From positions 411,001 through 475,000 of the forward strand of contig NZ_CP029832.1 of the NCBI RefSeq assembly GCF_003233655.1: a stretch of 64,000 nucleotides of DNA, given 5' to 3'. Below the pieces are notes generated by a model. That model did not search any database. It saw nothing but the letters and a program-made list of their open reading frames with translations, and was not told where the DNA came from. This document shows positions 25,954 through 35,231 of this stretch, in pieces. A program made the translations under genes and the position numbers. The DNA comes from Azospirillum ramasamyi (GTDB taxonomy: Bacteria; Pseudomonadota; Alphaproteobacteria; Azospirillales; Azospirillaceae). Each line of letters starts with the position of its first letter. Positions within the stretch are counted from its first letter, which is position 1.

Positions 25954-26955
25954 ATGCCGCAGCTTGTGAATGGTGTCTGGGTGAAGGGCGACATCGCGGC
26001 CAGCGAGATCAGGAACGGCGCCTTCCACCGCGAGCCGACCCGCTTCCGCGGCTGGATCACGCCGGGCGGCGGCCCCGACGCGGAGGGGCGCCCCACCCTG
26101 CCGGCGGTGGCCGGACGCTATCACCTCTATGTCTCCTACCTGTGCCCCTGGGCCTCGCGCACGCTGATCTTCCGCGTGCTGAAGGGGCTGGAGGGGGTGA
26201 TCGGCCTTTCCGCCGCCGAACCGGTGCTGGGCGAGGACGGCTGGGTCTATGCCGAGGATCAGGATGCCGGCGAGGGCGTCGGCCCCTTCCGCCACCATTA
26301 CCGCCTCTATACCGCGAGCGATCCCACCTATACCGGCAAGGTGTCGGTGCCGGTGCTGTGGGACCGGCAGGAGCGCCGCATCGTCAACAACGAGTCGGCC
26401 GACATCATCCGCATCCTGAACAGCGCCTTCGACGGCCTGACCGGCAACCGGCTGGATCTCTATCCCGAACCCTTGCGGCCGGAGATCGACCGCTGGAACG
26501 ATCTGGTCTATGGCAACGTCAACAACGGCGTCTACCGCTGCGGCTTCGCCAAGTCGCAGGCCAGCTACGACGAGGCGTTCGACGGGCTGTTCGCCACGCT
26601 CGACCGGCTGGAGGATCGTCTGTCGTCCAGCCGCTATCTGGCGGGGGAGCATCCGACCGAGGCCGACTGGCGCCTGTTCGTGACGCTGGTGCGCTTCGAC
26701 GCCGCCTATCACGGCGCCTTCAAATGCAACCTGCGCCGGATCGAGGACTATCCGAACCTGTCCGCCTACCTGCGCGAGCTGTACCAGTGGCCGGGAATCC
26801 GCGACACCGTGAAGCTCGACCACATCAAGCTGGGCTACTACACCAATCCCGCCATCAACCCGACCCTGATCGTGCCGAAGGGGCCGGCCCTGGACTTCGA
26901 CCGCGTCCACGACCGCGACCGGCTGCCGGGCAAGGGGATCTGGCAGCGGGGGTAA
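25954..26955 (+). CDS. Glutathionyl-hydroquinone reductase (Xi-class GST)
   Basis: 333 residues. The active-site Cys is in the YLCPWASRTL motif near residue 61, followed by KVSVPVLWDRQERRIVNNES and the C-terminal all-helical domain (EHPTEADWRLFVTLVRFDAAY, YHGAFKCNLRRIEDYPNL). This matches the YqjG/EcM4/PcpF group, which reduce glutathionyl-hydroquinones. The start at 25954 is preceded by GGAGG. Detoxification of quinones from plant phenolics would suit the niche, which is inference. Confidence 0.92.
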   Translation: MPQLVNGVWVKGDIAASEIRNGAFHREPTRFRGWITPGGGPDAEGRPTLPAVAGRYHLYVSYLCPWASRTLIFRVLKGLEGVIGLSAAEPVLGEDGWVYAEDQDAGEGVGPFRHHYRLYTASDPTYTGKVSVPVLWDRQERRIVNNESADIIRILNSAFDGLTGNRLDLYPEPLRPEIDRWNDLVYGNVNNGVYRCGFAKSQASYDEAFDGLFATLDRLEDRLSSSRYLAGEHPTEADWRLFVTLVRFDAAYHGAFKCNLRRIEDYPNLSAYLRELYQWPGIRDTVKLDHIKLGYYTNPAINPTLIVPKGPALDFDRVHDRDRLPGKGIWQRG

Positions 26956-27087
26956 GCGGGTCCGGACTCACCGCCTCGACGACCGGCACGGCCATTCCCG
27001 GTTCCGGCATGGCTGCCGCCCGTCCCGGCCGGCAACCAATCCGGTCCTGTCCGGTTCTGTGTGTGACGCCCGACCGAGGAGACGCGC

Positions 27088-27990
27088 ATGGACCGGAGTG
27101 ACGACACCGCATCGCCGCAGGACCCGCGGTACAAATATCCCCAGCCGCCCTTCAAGGGCCAGTCGCAGCCCTGGCCGGGTCTGGCCCGCGACATGGACCC
27201 GCCGCCGGACCATGGCGAAACCAGCTACAAGGGATCCAGCCGGCTGGCCGGGCGGAAGGCGCTGATCACCGGCGGCGATTCCGGCATGGGACGTGCCGCA
27301 GCCATCGCCTATGCCCGCGAAGGCGCCGACGTCGCCATCAACTATTTCCCGACCGAGGAGCCGGACGCCCGCGAGGTCGTGGCGCTGATCGAGGCGGCGG
27401 GCCGCAAGGCCGTCGCCATCCCCGGCGACCTGCGGGACGAGGCGTTCTGCCGGCAGATGGTGGCTGATGCCGTCGCCGGGCTCGGCGGGCTCGACATCCT
27501 GGTGTGCAACGCCGCGCGGCAGCAGGCCTGCGAATCCATCCTCGACCTGACCAGCGAGGAGTTCGACGCGACGATGAAGACCAACATCTACGCGCCGTTC
27601 TGGACCATCAAGGCGGCCTTGCCGCATCTGAGGCCCGGCTCGGTCATCATCGGCACCACGTCGGAACAGTCCTACGACCCGACCCCGGAGCTGTACCACT
27701 ATGCCCAGACCAAGGCGGCGACGATGAACTACGTCAAGTCGCTGGCCAAGCAGTTCGCCTCGAAGGGCATCCGCGTCAACGGCGTGGCTCCCGGCCCGAT
27801 CTGGACCCCGCTGCAGGTCAGCGGCGGCGCCACGCAGGAGAAGCTGAAGCAGTTCGGCGGCCAGACCCCGCTGGGCCGTCCCGGCCAGCCGGCCGAGCTT
27901 GCCGGCATCTATGTCCAGCTCGCGGCGGAGGACGGCAGCTTCACCACCGGCCACATCTATGGTGCCGCCGGCGGCAGCGGACAGCCGTGA
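27088..27990 (+). CDS. Short-chain dehydrogenase, YghA-like
   Basis: 300 residues. A roughly 45-residue N-terminal extension rich in Pro (DPRYKYPQPPFKGQSQPWPG) precedes the Rossmann fold, as in YghA and general-stress Gsp39-type SDRs. Cofactor motif TGGDSGMGRAA, NAARQQ in place of NNAG, and the catalytic Tyr-x3-Lys in YAQTKAA. The C-terminus GAAGGSGQP is usual for the group. NADP-dependent aldehyde or ketone reduction is likely; the substrate is unknown. Confidence 0.92.
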   Translation: MDRSDDTASPQDPRYKYPQPPFKGQSQPWPGLARDMDPPPDHGETSYKGSSRLAGRKALITGGDSGMGRAAAIAYAREGADVAINYFPTEEPDAREVVALIEAAGRKAVAIPGDLRDEAFCRQMVADAVAGLGGLDILVCNAARQQACESILDLTSEEFDATMKTNIYAPFWTIKAALPHLRPGSVIIGTTSEQSYDPTPELYHYAQTKAATMNYVKSLAKQFASKGIRVNGVAPGPIWTPLQVSGGATQEKLKQFGGQTPLGRPGQPAELAGIYVQLAAEDGSFTTGHIYGAAGGSGQP

Positions 27991-28062
27991 CCGGGCTTGC
28001 CGTCGCACGGATGACCGGTGTGGCCGCCGGGATGCTGCCGGCGGCCTGAACCCGTCCTGCCG

Positions 28063-28215
28063 CTATCCCATGATGTCCTCGCCGATCCTGCCGCCGCTGG
28101 GCCGGCCGGTCTTCGCCCCGGCGGTATCCGAAGGCAGGCCGGTGCAGAAATCGAAGCCGACCAGCAGCGCGAGGCTGAGGATCGACAGGGCGATGGCGAT
28201 GTTGAGGGCGGTCAT
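28063..28215 (-). CDS. Small single-helix membrane protein, unknown
   Basis: A 50-residue frame, MTALNIAIALSILSLALLVG followed by a polar Gly/Ser/Arg tail. One predicted membrane helix at about 2-20. The codon use looks coding (G/C at most third positions) and the frame fills an otherwise empty gap between convergent genes. Nothing more can be said of its role. Confidence 0.5.
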   Translation of the reverse strand: MTALNIAIALSILSLALLVGFDFCTGLPSDTAGAKTGRPSGGRIGEDIMG

Positions 28216-28305
28216 GGGATCGCTCCATCCGGTGGTCTTGCGCGGTGCAGGAGCGATCCTGCACCCGGTCGCGATCCGGCGCTGTGAGCGGCCCCACAGT
28301 GGGCT

Positions 28306-28980
28306 TCACTCCGTGCGGGCGGCGGGCGGGGCGCCGAGCATCGCCATTGCCCCCGCCCCTGCCCCCGCCGCAGCCAGCAGGACCCAGCTTTCCGCCGCTC
28401 CCATGCCGTACAGGGTCAGCCAGCTACCAAGGCACCAGATGAGCGGAATGACGAGCAACAGCCACGACCAGCGCCCGGCCGCCATCAGGACAAGCCCGAC
28501 GGTCGCGATGGCGGTCGGGTCCGGCGTGATGCCGAAGACCTCCGCCCCCCGTATCGACCGCCCCGCCAGCGGCGCCGTCAGCGGGTGCAGGACGACGGCA
28601 TAGAGAAACAGCCCGAGCCCCACCACCCCACGCGCCGACCGGTCGAACGACCAGCGCAGCCGGGGGCCGACCGAGGCCAGCAGCACGGCCTGCAGCGCGA
28701 ACAGCGGTGCGACGTAGACCGCCGCCCAATTGATGGTGGTGTAGCGCTCCCACAGGAAACTCCAGGCGACCCAGCCCCACAGGAGCGCCAGACTTCCCGC
28801 GATCGTCCGGTGCGACCATGGCCGCGGCCGGAACAGGAGCCACAGAATGGCGATGCCGAGCAGCAGGATCGGCACCTGCGCCGGCCAGAGCGCCTCATTG
28901 TGGCGTTCGATCAACCGCCAGTAGGCGCGCGGGCTGAACAGCAGGAAATCCTCGGCGGAGTAGGTCCACCATTCCGGCAT
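28306..28980 (-). CDS. DUF6064-type integral membrane protein
   Basis: 224 residues with six to seven hydrophobic segments. The N-terminus MPEWWTYSAEDFLLFSPRAYWRLIERHNEALWP fits what I recall of the DUF6064 family; its function is unknown. Its start overlaps the stop of the aldo-keto reductase gene by one base (TGATG), so the two are cotranscribed. Confidence 0.78.
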   Translation of the reverse strand: MPEWWTYSAEDFLLFSPRAYWRLIERHNEALWPAQVPILLLGIAILWLLFRPRPWSHRTIAGSLALLWGWVAWSFLWERYTTINWAAVYVAPLFALQAVLLASVGPRLRWSFDRSARGVVGLGLFLYAVVLHPLTAPLAGRSIRGAEVFGITPDPTAIATVGLVLMAAGRWSWLLLVIPLIWCLGSWLTLYGMGAAESWVLLAAAGAGAGAMAMLGAPPAARTE

Positions 28981-29909
28981 CAGAGCGCCCTCACATGGTC
29001 GGCCATGCGCCTTCTCATCGCGGCGTCGGGCAGCGGTCCGCTCATCGCGGCCATGTTTTCCCGCACATGCGCGACCTGGCTGGTCGCGGGGATGGCCACC
29101 GTGACGGCGGGATGGGAGATGATGAATTTCAGGACGACCTGCGCCCAGCTGGTGGCGCCGATGTCGCCGGCCCAGGCGGGCAGCGGCTGGCCGGCCAGCC
29201 GGCGGAGCAGGACGCCCTGCTGGAACGGGCGGTTGACGATGACGCCGATCCCGCGCGCCGCCGCCAGCGGCAGGATGCGGTCCTCCACCTCGCGGTCGAC
29301 GATGTTGTAGGTGAGCTGCACGAAGTCGAGCGGCTGGCTGGCCATGATCGCCTCCAGCAGGTCGTGGCGGCGGCCTTCCGAGGTGGTGATGCCGACATAG
29401 CGGAGCCGGCCCGCCGCCTTCATCGCGAACAGCGTTTTCAGATGCTCATCCCACGACAGCAGGTTGTGGACCTGCAGCAGGTCGAAGCGCGGCACGCCCC
29501 ACAGGCTGCGCGACTGTTCGACCTGCGACGGCCCGCGGCTGCCGGAGGAGATCCAGACCTTGTCGGCCGAGAACAGGCTTTCGGGCTGCCCCAGCTTCCG
29601 CAGGCCGTAACCGACCACCTGCTGTGAGGAGCCGTACATGGGAGAGGAGTCGATCATCCCGCCCCCGGCCCGGAAGAAGGCGTCCATGACAGCCGCGCAT
29701 TCGTCGCGCAACTCGTCGTCGTCGCCGACATTGAAGGTGATCCAGGTGCCGAGCCCGACGGCGGGAATCGCCTCGCCCGTGGAGGGAATGCGCCGTGTCG
29801 CCGCGGCACCGGCCAGTGAATTCGCCTGTGTCCGGGCGAAGGCCGGCTGCATCGCCATGGCTGTCGCGGCAAGAGCGCCCTGCAGGATCGCCCGTCGTGT
29901 CGCTGTCAT
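28980..29909 (-). CDS. Exported aldo/keto reductase
   Basis: 309 residues. A twin-arginine-like leader (TATRRAILQGALAATAM, cleavage near PAFA) precedes an aldo-keto reductase barrel: VGLGTWITFNVG, MIDSSPMYGSSQQVVGYGL with the catalytic Tyr, SADKVWISSG with Lys, DLLQVHNLLSWD with His, VNRPFQQGVLLRR, and a C-terminal PATSQVAHVRENM. A Tat leader makes sense for an enzyme exported with cofactor bound. The start at 29909 is chosen because the leader begins there. It runs into the DUF6064 gene. Confidence 0.88.
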   Translation of the reverse strand: MTATRRAILQGALAATAMAMQPAFARTQANSLAGAAATRRIPSTGEAIPAVGLGTWITFNVGDDDELRDECAAVMDAFFRAGGGMIDSSPMYGSSQQVVGYGLRKLGQPESLFSADKVWISSGSRGPSQVEQSRSLWGVPRFDLLQVHNLLSWDEHLKTLFAMKAAGRLRYVGITTSEGRRHDLLEAIMASQPLDFVQLTYNIVDREVEDRILPLAAARGIGVIVNRPFQQGVLLRRLAGQPLPAWAGDIGATSWAQVVLKFIISHPAVTVAIPATSQVAHVRENMAAMSGPLPDAAMRRRMADHVRAL

Positions 29910-30043
29910 GCTCCCTCCTTCCTGCACACTGCCCTCCCGCGCCCGTATCGCATGGCCTGTCGGCGGCTTCGGACAGTTAGGTAGTGCGCAAGGGGCGGGA
30001 CAGCGTTACCCGATCTTTCGAAGATCCTGCATCCGTACGGCGA

Positions 30044-30700
30044 TCATTGTTCCTGCCGGTCCGGAATCGCGGCGGGAGCATCCTGCGGGAAGGGGACGGC
30101 GCGATGCCCGGCGACGCCCCGCAGCACCGATTCCGCGAGCGCCGCCGCGTCGGCATAGAACGCGGCGGTCTCTTCGCCGGACGTTACCCTGGCCTGCGCC
30201 GCCAGCCGCAACGTCCGCAGATAGCGCGGCGCCCAGGGCAGGAGGTGCTGGCCGAGCAACTCGTCGAAGCTGTCCAGCCGCTCCTCGGTGACGAGCCAGG
30301 CGCCGATCCAGCACAGCGTGCCGAAATGGTCCTCCGGCCCGGAGGAGGGCGCCTGCGCGGCGATCCCTTCCCGGATCAGGAAATCCCGGAGGCGCAACGT
30401 GGACGGGCCGTAGAGGGAGCGTTCGACGTCGAGATGGACGGACCCCCAGGGCGGCGCCTCCAGGGGCGCCGGGCCGACGAACAGGTCCATGTAGGTCCGG
30501 TGCAGCGCCGCCCGGTCGAAGGGCCGGCCCAGCCGGGCAAGGATGTGCGAAGTCTCGCCGGCCCCGGCGCCGGGCGACGCCATGGTCGCGGATTGCCGGG
30601 CCAGCTCCGCCAGGACGGGCTGCATGCGCGCGTCCTCAGGATCGAGACTGAACAGGGCGCCGACCAGATCGAGGAGTTCGGCGGTATCGCTGCTGTGCAT
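30044..30700 (-). CDS. dmsD: TorD/DmsD-family chaperone
   Basis: 218 residues, all-helical. The TorD family features are visible: LLDLVGALFSLDPED, LHRTYMDLFVGPA, PPWGSVHLDVERSLYGPST, EDHFGTLCWIGAWL and a GQHLLPWAPRYL segment equivalent to the family PWxP motif region. These chaperones bind the twin-arginine leader of a molybdoenzyme and help cofactor insertion; the partner is most likely DmsA four genes upstream. The start at 30700 has GGGAG upstream. A large palindrome lies just before it. Confidence 0.88.
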   Translation of the reverse strand: MHSSDTAELLDLVGALFSLDPEDARMQPVLAELARQSATMASPGAGAGETSHILARLGRPFDRAALHRTYMDLFVGPAPLEAPPWGSVHLDVERSLYGPSTLRLRDFLIREGIAAQAPSSGPEDHFGTLCWIGAWLVTEERLDSFDELLGQHLLPWAPRYLRTLRLAAQARVTSGEETAAFYADAAALAESVLRGVAGHRAVPFPQDAPAAIPDRQEQ

Positions 30701-30715
30701 GGTCACTCCCTTTCG

Positions 30716-30783
30716 CCTCCATGACGGCGCCACGCCGCTTCGGCGGCGATCGCCGCTAAAGCGGCGTGGCGCCGTCATGGAGG
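30716..30783. repeat. 68-bp near-perfect palindrome between dmsC and the chaperone gene
   Basis: Arms at 30716-30740 and 30759-30783 are 25-bp exact reverse complements. The 18-bp centre itself contains GCGGCGATCGCCGC, so almost the whole element folds into one hairpin. It sits 15 bp upstream of the chaperone start in the mRNA, and would strongly affect ribosome access or RNA decay. Confidence 0.85.
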
Positions 30784-30856
30784 AAAGAACACCCGGAGGC
30801 CGGGTTTCGTGGCGCCGGGGACGAGGAGTGGGAGCCTGCCACCCCTCGTCCGGCGA

Positions 30857-31729
30857 TCAGCCGTGGATCGCATAGAAAACATACCGGCCGACCACTTCGC
30901 CCGAAAGCAGCAGCAGACCGGCGACGGCGGCCAGCGGCCAGCGGCCGCGTTCGCCGTTTCGCGACACCTGCCAGGCGGCCAGCATCATCAGCGCGGCGCC
31001 GGCCAAGCCGAGAACCCACCGCGCGGCCCGAAGACCGCCGTTGGCCTCGAAGGCCTCGACGGGGTGCAGCGGGTAGGTCACCACCTCGTTCAACGGGCTG
31101 GCGCCGATCGCCGCTACATAGGACGGCTGCACCAGGAGCTGGGCCGCCAAGCCGGCCAGGACCAGCGCCGCCGTGGCGGCGAACAGCTTGCGCGTCGTGG
31201 CGGGGTCGACCCGTCCGGCGACGCCGGGCGCGATCAGGAGCAGCCCGAGGACGGAGCCCATCAGGATGAGCCCGCCCAGGAACATGACGTGGGTGTTCAG
31301 GTGCATCCACGTCACCACGGAGGTGTTGCGGTAGATCTCGCCCATGGCCAGGACGCCCAGCACGCCGATCAGGAACGCCCCCGACAGCAGGCGGCTCTGC
31401 GCCTTGCCGCTCCGGAGCGCCCACAGCGTGGTCAGGCATATGGCGCCGATGAACGCCGAGACGAGCAGGATTTCCCGGCTGAGCCAGGACGACGCCACGT
31501 GCCGGATCGCGTTCGGCGCGTTCATGGGATAGCCGAGATGGGCGAAGGACGCGGCAAGCCCCGCCACGGCAAGGCCGCTGGCCACCAGCATGGGCAGCCG
31601 CAGCACCTGGAAGCGCTGGCGTTCCTGCAGCGCGTCGTGCAGCCAGTAGCCCGCGAGGGCGGTGTATCCGGCCAGGCCGACCGCGGAGGTCAGCAAGGCG
31701 GTGAAAACTAGGATTGGCCACTCTTGCAT
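30857..31729 (-). CDS. dmsC: DMSO reductase-type membrane anchor (DmsC)
   Basis: 290 residues with eight predicted membrane helices (for example WPILVFTALLTSAVGLAGYT, MLVASGLAVAGLAASFAHLG). The HLGYPMNAPNAIRHVASSWLSREI segment is the DmsC signature for quinol oxidation near the periplasmic face. It anchors DmsAB and passes electrons from menaquinol or ubiquinol to DmsB. The start at 31729 lies four bases after the dmsB stop. An earlier in-frame Met at 31753 would overlap dmsB. Confidence 0.9.
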   Translation of the reverse strand: MQEWPILVFTALLTSAVGLAGYTALAGYWLHDALQERQRFQVLRLPMLVASGLAVAGLAASFAHLGYPMNAPNAIRHVASSWLSREILLVSAFIGAICLTTLWALRSGKAQSRLLSGAFLIGVLGVLAMGEIYRNTSVVTWMHLNTHVMFLGGLILMGSVLGLLLIAPGVAGRVDPATTRKLFAATAALVLAGLAAQLLVQPSYVAAIGASPLNEVVTYPLHPVEAFEANGGLRAARWVLGLAGAALMMLAAWQVSRNGERGRWPLAAVAGLLLLSGEVVGRYVFYAIHG

Positions 31730-31733
31730 GGCA

Positions 31734-32318
31734 TCAGCCCTCCAACTGGGCACCCTGATGGGGCCGTATGACGAGGTTGGGCCTGGTGATCGAGGAACTG
31801 GGCAGGCCCTTGGCGTCGGCGACCGTGCCGTATCTGGCGCGCAGCTCCTCGATGGGGCCGTATTTGATGGCGTTGAGGGGGCAGGCCGCGACGCAGACCG
31901 GATCCTCGCCCTTCGCCTGGAGATCGATGCAGAAGTCGCATTTCGACATCTGCCCGGTCGCCTTGTTCATCTGCGGCGCGCCATAGGGGCAGGACCACGC
32001 GCAGGTGCCGCAGCCGACGCATTTCGCCGTGTCCACGACGACGACGCCATCCTCCGTCCGTTTGGTCATGGCGGTGGTCGGGCAGTTCTTGACGCAGACG
32101 GGATCCGAGCAGTGGTTGCACGAGATCGACATCGTGTAGGCGAAGACGTTGTTGACGTAGCCCTTGCCCGCTTCCGCGAAGCCGCCGCCGCGAACCTCAT
32201 GGATGCGGCGGAAGGCCCGGCCGTCGTCGAGGCCGTTCTTGTCCTTGCAGGCGACCTGGCAGGTCTTGCAGCCGCTGCAAAGACTGGATTCTATGTAGAA
32301 CCCGAGTTGCTTTCCCAT
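31734..32318 (-). CDS. dmsB: DMSO reductase-type 4Fe-4S subunit (DmsB)
   Basis: 194 residues with four ferredoxin-like cysteine clusters: CSGCKTCQVAC, CNHCSDPVCVKNCP, CVGCGTCAWSCP, and CDFCIDLQAKGEDPVCVAACP. No Tat leader, so it is exported with DmsA. It carries electrons from DmsC to the molybdenum subunit. It starts 11 bp after the dmsA stop. The upstream extension of the frame is an image of dmsA. Confidence 0.94.
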   Translation of the reverse strand: MGKQLGFYIESSLCSGCKTCQVACKDKNGLDDGRAFRRIHEVRGGGFAEAGKGYVNNVFAYTMSISCNHCSDPVCVKNCPTTAMTKRTEDGVVVVDTAKCVGCGTCAWSCPYGAPQMNKATGQMSKCDFCIDLQAKGEDPVCVAACPLNAIKYGPIEELRARYGTVADAKGLPSSSITRPNLVIRPHQGAQLEG

Positions 32319-32329
32319 GGTCGTATTCC

Positions 32330-34675
32330 TTACGCCTTGCTGACTTCGACAAGCATGGTCTGATGCGAGTTGCCGTGAGCCAGTGGGGTCATGCGCGTGG
32401 AGCTCAGCACGTTGGCGCAGCCGCCGCGGTCGATGCCTTCCGGACCGGGCCGCCACCAGGCCGCGCTTTGCAGGGCCACCACGCCGGGAATGATGCGCGG
32501 GGTGATGTCGATGCCGATCTCGGTGATGCCGCGGTCGTTGAAGATGCGGACCGTGTCGCCCTTCTTCAGGCCGCGCTTGGCCGCGTCGATCGGGTTGATC
32601 CAAAGCTGCTGGGGCTGGACCGCCTGTTCCCAGGGATTGAGCTGGAAGGTCGAATTCGCCCGGTTCTTGCCTTTCCAGGTGATGAGCTGGAGCGGGTATT
32701 TGCCGGTCAGCGGATCCTGCGGCCCTTCCCAGGACGCGACGTAGCGCGGGACCGCCGGGATTTCCGGGTTCTTCATGTCGTAGAGCCGCTTGGAGAACAG
32801 CTCGATCTTTCCCGACGGGGTGTCGAACCTGTTGTTCGCGGGATCCTCGATCTGCTTCTTGAAGGCGACGTAGCCGGTCGATTCGAAGTAGTGGACCCGT
32901 TTCGCCAGAAGCTCATCGAAGCTTGGGAAGCCCGGAGTGTCCTTGCGCGACTCCTCGACGATGGCGACGATCCAATCCTTCTGCGAGCGGCCGAGCGTGA
33001 ACTCCTTCTCGACGCCGAGCTTGCGCGCGACGTCGGTCAGCCAGTCGTACTCGTCCCTGGCCTCGTGCAGGGGTTCGATCAGCTTCTCCGACAGCATGAC
33101 GTAGTTGCCGGTGCCCCAGGTCTCGCCCAGGTTCCAGCGCTCCGCGAAGGAAATCGCCGGCAGCAGGATGTCGGCGTATTTGGCGCTCGGCGTCAGATAC
33201 AGGTCGCTGCAGACGATGAACTCGACCTTGCTTTCGTCGGCCAGGAGCCTGGCGGCGGCGTTGACATCGGGATTCTGGCTGACGAGGTAGTTGCCGGCCA
33301 GGCAGAACATCATCTTGATGTTCGTCTCCAGCGCCTCGGCGCCTTTCAGCCCCACCTCCGGCGTGACCTTGCCGGCGTCCTCGACGGCCTGCTGCCAGTT
33401 CATGATCGAGATGGAGGCCTTCACCGGGTTCGCAACGCTGTCGGGGAAGGACGGGAACTTGCGGTTGCCGATGCCGCCGTATCCGGATGCCCAGCCGCCC
33501 GACTTTCCGACATTGCCCGTCAGGCTGGCGAGCAGCGTGCCGCCGCGGGCGATGCGTTCACCGCAACCATGGCGCTGCGGTCCCCAGCCCTGGATCAGGG
33601 CCGCCGGCTTCGCGGTGGCGTAGCTGCGCGCCAGTTCGCGGATGGTGTTGGCCGGTACCTTGCAGATCGCCTCGGCCCATTCCGGGGTTTTCGGCGTGCC
33701 GTCCTTGCGGCCCATCAGGTAGGACATGACGGACTCGTCCGCCGGAACCCCCTCGGGCATGTGCTCCTCGTCGAAGCCGACGCAATAGGTATCGAGGAAC
33801 GCCTTGTCGTGCAGGTTCTCGGTCACGATGACATAGGCCATCGCGTCCATCAGCGCGTTGTCGGTGGTGGGGAGCAGGGGAATCCACTGGTCGGCGTAGG
33901 CCGACACGGAATCCGAATAGCGCGGATCGACGACGATGAACTTGATGCCGCGCCGCTTCATCTCCTGGAAATAGTGGTTGGTGTGGCCGAAGATCGTCTC
34001 GGCCGGGTTGTGGCCCCAGAGGATGACCAGCTTGCTGTCGAGCAGGGTGTCGATGCTGCTGCCGCTGCGGCTGGTTCCGTAGGTGTAGGGCGTCACCGCG
34101 GCGGTGTTGCCCATGCTGACGGAGTGATAGTAGTCGAGGTAGCCGCCGGTCAGGCTGAGCAGCCGCCGCGCCATCACGTCGCCCGAGAACGGCCCGCCGG
34201 TGCCGGCCGTGTTCACATGGCAGAAGCGCGAAGCCGGCCCGTGTGTGTCGCCGATCCGCTTCCATTCGCGGGCGATGATGTCGGTGGCCTCGTCCCAGGT
34301 GATGCGCTCGAACTTGCCTTCGCCGCGCTTGCCGACGCGCTTCATCGGATATTTCAGGCGATCCGGGTTGTAGATGAACCGGCGGTAGCCGCGGCCTCGC
34401 ACGCAGCCGCGCATGACCGGCATCTCGGGGTTCACCTCGCCGTCGAGCCGGGTGCTGATCCGGGTCAGGACGCCGTCCTTGACATGCGCCTTGATCGCGC
34501 ATTTGCCGCCGCAGTCGAAGGTGGAGCAGGTCTGGACGATCCGTTCCAAATCTCCCGATGGACGCGCGGACGCGGCGGCGACCGGGAAAACGAAGCCGCC
34601 GGCCAGAAACGGCAGACTTGCCAGCCCGCTCGCTTCCAGAAACCTCCGGCGCGTCAGATTGAAAGTACAGCCCAT
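32330..34675 (-). CDS. dmsA: DMSO reductase-type molybdopterin catalytic subunit
   Basis: 781 residues; E. coli DmsA is about 814. Tat leader TRRRFLEASGLASLPFLAGG with cleavage near residue 40. The cluster region has CSTFDCGGKC and RGC. The molybdopterin dinucleotide fold shows LVILWGHNPAETIFG, FIVVDPRYSDS and QGWGPQRHGCGE. The likely Mo-ligand serine is in HSVSMGNTAAVT. Substrates of this type include DMSO and other S- or N-oxides; the sequence does not identify which. The start at 34675 is favoured by AGGACAAGGA upstream; Met at 34696 has no ribosome site. Confidence 0.9.
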   Translation of the reverse strand: MGCTFNLTRRRFLEASGLASLPFLAGGFVFPVAAASARPSGDLERIVQTCSTFDCGGKCAIKAHVKDGVLTRISTRLDGEVNPEMPVMRGCVRGRGYRRFIYNPDRLKYPMKRVGKRGEGKFERITWDEATDIIAREWKRIGDTHGPASRFCHVNTAGTGGPFSGDVMARRLLSLTGGYLDYYHSVSMGNTAAVTPYTYGTSRSGSSIDTLLDSKLVILWGHNPAETIFGHTNHYFQEMKRRGIKFIVVDPRYSDSVSAYADQWIPLLPTTDNALMDAMAYVIVTENLHDKAFLDTYCVGFDEEHMPEGVPADESVMSYLMGRKDGTPKTPEWAEAICKVPANTIRELARSYATAKPAALIQGWGPQRHGCGERIARGGTLLASLTGNVGKSGGWASGYGGIGNRKFPSFPDSVANPVKASISIMNWQQAVEDAGKVTPEVGLKGAEALETNIKMMFCLAGNYLVSQNPDVNAAARLLADESKVEFIVCSDLYLTPSAKYADILLPAISFAERWNLGETWGTGNYVMLSEKLIEPLHEARDEYDWLTDVARKLGVEKEFTLGRSQKDWIVAIVEESRKDTPGFPSFDELLAKRVHYFESTGYVAFKKQIEDPANNRFDTPSGKIELFSKRLYDMKNPEIPAVPRYVASWEGPQDPLTGKYPLQLITWKGKNRANSTFQLNPWEQAVQPQQLWINPIDAAKRGLKKGDTVRIFNDRGITEIGIDITPRIIPGVVALQSAAWWRPGPEGIDRGGCANVLSSTRMTPLAHGNSHQTMLVEVSKA

Positions 34676-35231
34676 GTCCTTGTCCTCACAGCGCATGAAT
34701 TAATGCATCGTACTCCCGAAAAGACACCCCCAGGCGCGGCACCTCGTCGCACACAACTGAATGTCACAGACGGCAAAATTATTTGGACAAATAGGGCAAG
34801 CTACTTCCAGGCAATTTGGAAGTTTGCGCTATGCGGGAGAATTTTACATTTGACGCGACCGTGAGTAGGTGTGCCGTACTCCGCGTGGCTTGAGCGCGGC
34901 CGGGTGTTTCGAGGGCTGACTTTGGCGCACGAACGGGGATGCGGCTGGCACGCAGCGCCTTGGCGGGCACCGCCGATTTGTCGGCGCAGGATGGAGAATT
35001 CCGGCTATGGGCGGAACTTGAGCCCGGCGGCGGGACGGAAATCAGGGTTCCGCGCGGCTGATGCGGTGGTTGGGGCGGTGTGGAATCACTACAGGGCCGC
35101 CGGCGCGGCCGAAGGCATGCGGCGTTGCGCTCCTTCAGCCGCGTGGAACTCTCCGGCGGCATGATGCACGCCTGCCCCGGCAAACCGGCCGGCTGGGCCG
35201 GTCTGCCGGCGAAACGGTGGTCCAACGGCCT
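34676..35231. other. 556-bp intergenic region upstream of dmsA
   Basis: No convincing gene; open frames on both strands here look like composition artefacts. The part next to dmsA (34700-34860) is richer in A+T than its surroundings. It contains a 21-bp dyad, ACTTCCA at 34803-34809 and TGGAAGT at 34817-34823, a candidate operator. No TTGAT-N4-ATCAA box was found. Confidence 0.6.

Noticed and set aside
34779..35225. Possible small genes in the gap before dmsA on either strand
   Set aside because: No ribosome binding site, no hydrophobic or domain pattern; sequences rich in Pro/Arg/Ser as expected for chance frames.
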